64,000 nucleotides of DNA from Robiginitomaculum sp. (GTDB taxonomy: Bacteria; Pseudomonadota; Alphaproteobacteria; Caulobacterales; Maricaulaceae), in the NCBI GenBank assembly GCA_030949705.1, contig JAUZSF010000004.1:136524-200523 (forward strand), in the 5' to 3' direction. Of this stretch, positions 62,326 through 64,000 are shown in pieces. The notes beneath the pieces are model-generated. The model saw only the letters and a list, made by a program, of their open reading frames with translations, was not told the DNA's origin and ran no database searches. The position numbers and the translations under genes were made by a program. Numbering within the stretch: the first letter of the stretch is position 1; each line of letters begins with the position of its first letter.

Positions 62326-64000
62326 TTAGTTTGGCTCAGTTAATCCTCTAGTGTCATGGACGCCCCAGATATCAAGGCGGGTATTGTCGTTGATCGCATT
62401 AACCAGGGCAATGGAGTGATCAAGGCTGAACTGTCCAGCCAGGGCACCAGTAGCGGCAACGCCGATAAAACGTCCCGGCTGCTTCCTGGCGGATAATTGC
62501 ATGGCTAGCGGTTCGCCCTTGCCGGTATGCGGGGCGGCGGTACCATCAGGCCGCACATACAGCGTGCCAGGCACCTGCGCATGGCGGATGCCTTGGGTCC
62601 TGGCGCACCATCACCGCCCAGCGCCCAATGGGGAGTTTACCAGCCTTAGCGGACATCGGGGCTTCAGCAGCTGCCGTCGGCACAGTTATGGCTGCACTGG
62701 TGACCGGAGCGAACCGTGCCGCTGGCATCGCTAAAGCGTACAAACACCCGCGCATTGGCCGGATCCAGAGGCAAACCTGTGCCCCCGTTTGATCAGTAAC
62801 AAAGACAGCAAAGAAACTGGGCGTATCACTGATCACCGTATCAATCGGATCAGGCCCCAGCGGCGTGATGCAAACTGATGCAGCATCCAGTCTCACAAAG
62901 TTGTATCTGCATGGCCATAGAGGCTGAACCCGTATCAGCTGATACCATCACGGCCGTATCTGCTGAACCAGCATGATCGCCAACGCCGATATTGGTGGCA
63001 GAAACGGTCATAAACCCGGTGCCACCGGCGGGAACGTTGATTACACCATCCCCTGACGGGGTAAAGTCCGTTAGAGAGAATATCAGGCCCAGCAATGGCT
63101 TCAATCGTAAGAAAGGCGGTATTGACGCCGGGGATGGCATCCACATTGGCACTATCGCAGATGAAGTCTGCAAATACGTCCTCACCCGTACTCACCATTG
63201 TGGGAGTGAAAGACAGAATGAATGATCGGCTTTGGCCAATAGCAAGATCAAAGGAAGCGTCAGCTGGCCCTATTGGGGCATTGCTCGCATCGGTTTCCTG
63301 ATAACTCAAAGTCACAGGGGCGCTTGCCGGTATGCTGATCTGGCAGTTTTGTGCTACACCGGTACCGGCATTAATTACACTGGCAAACACTGTTATATCA
63401 GCGCCACCAACAAAGCCTGAACGGGCAGAACGGTAGTACAGAAGAAGAGGGTAGTTCCCTCCGAGAGTACTGTCCCAGTTGGTGCTGAGGTAATACTTTC
63501 TTGCGCTCCAAAGGCATCGGTATAGCTGACCACCACATCAATGGTTTGACCAATATCGGCCTGCACCTGTGTATAGGTACTTGCACTGTCACCAGTGATA
63601 TCAGAACCGCTTCGCCGCCATTGATAGGAAGAATGCGCCCAGCCCGTCTATATCGGTTTATCCCTGAGGCATCTGCGGTCAGGGTCTCCCCCTTGACGGC
63701 TATGCCCGTAATCAGCACCGCCCCGGAAGGCCGCATCATTAACATTGGCTATGGGGCCGATCACCGAGAGATGATGCTGCCGCTAAAGCCCAGATCATCG
63801 ACAAATCGGTCATCACCCGGATGGTGAAGCCCACATCAGCCTGGGTGAGCAACTGTACGATGGAACTTGTCTCCCCGCAAATCTCAGTATCACCTGCGAC
63901 GCCACTGATAGGTAAAGACCGCATTGCTTAACCCATCCGGATCACGAATGCCTGAAGGATCAACGCCAGGTTCTGTCCCTGGACCGGAGTTCCGCTTACC
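62326..64000 (-). pseudogene. Large surface protein with Ig-like repeats, partial and frame-broken
   Basis: Runs in from the right edge on the minus strand. Pieces in order include VFTYQW, LLTQADVGFTIRV, a VLITGIAVKGETLTADASG linker, and TQVQADIGQTIDVVVSYTDA: the SYQW/ADVG repeat type of large adhesins. A C-terminal region follows (FASVINAGTGVAQNCQISIP, NVPAGGTGFMTVSATNIG, SADTGSASMAMQIQLCE) and it ends LDIWGVHDTRGLTEPN. At least six frame changes occur in 1.7 kb, so the sequence is decayed or of low quality. It would be secreted or cell-surface bound. The AT-rich 97 bases before it show no gene. Confidence 0.6.

Overview
The window is chromosomal DNA from an alphaproteobacterium of moderately high GC. 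Evidence is gene content and order typical of the class: secA divergent from a lipoprotein parvulin; rpmH-rnpA-yidC-engB-HAD-dapD; moxR-DUF58-DUF4159 divergent from DUF1285-NUDIX-DUF6111-cca; and mutT/comF/grxC/Nit-type amidase/DUF1178. A complete hfaA-hfaB-hfaD holdfast-anchor operon points to a surface-attaching lineage related to Caulobacterales/Hyphomonadaceae. That placement is inference; there is no rRNA here to test it.

Layout. 1-4.6 kb: end of an ethanolamine-type permease, an aminotransferase-kinase fusion and a secernin-type hydrolase, probably one amino-alcohol catabolic unit. 4.7-12.3 kb: old-yellow-enzyme reductase, DUF2892, trhO, GST-like protein, a large periplasmic M14 peptidase, ABC-F ATPase. 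12.4-16.7 kb: tRNA-Ala, yggT-yggU-folD, tRNA-Leu, YqaA, dsbB, coq7. 16.8-25.3 kb: TorF porin, secA, parvulin, mutT, Flp pilin, methyltransferase, comF, grxC, amidase, DUF1178. 25.3-34.8 kb: the four-gene MoxR operon facing the DUF1285-cca operon. 34.8-41.8 kb: DUF4197, rnhA, a PAS protein, an unrecognised secreted Gly/Cys-rich protein, DUF1287, hfaD/B/A and a rhomboid protease. 41.8-50.2 kb: CBS protein, dapD to rpmH, TVP38, a sensor kinase. 50.2-55.1 kb: gamma-glutamyltransferase, AsnC/Lrp regulator, PLP decarboxylase and P1 peptidase, a likely peptide/amino-acid module.

From the tRNA-Arg at 55.2 kb to about 62.3 kb lies a decayed accessory segment. It holds a cytosine-methyltransferase remnant, a truncated IS1595-type element, an IS3-type element carrying an intact IS110/IS1111-type element inside its orfA, remnants of a small membrane protein and a GT2 glycosyltransferase, a small winged-helix-like gene, an IS256-type element and a cas1 pseudogene. 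The window ends in a frame-broken surface protein with Ig-like repeats.

Many conserved genes between 32.9 and 61.2 kb, and one at 11.66 kb, are broken by single-base length changes, mostly in homopolymers. Each is repaired by adding or removing one or two bases. I read most of these as sequence errors rather than pseudogenes, and give whole-gene coordinates with the break noted.

The best leads are the intact IS1111-type element with a structured non-coding end that may encode a guide RNA, the unknown secreted gene and its 5' leader beside the hfa operon, the cas1 relic, and the absence of argB and argJ from their usual places.
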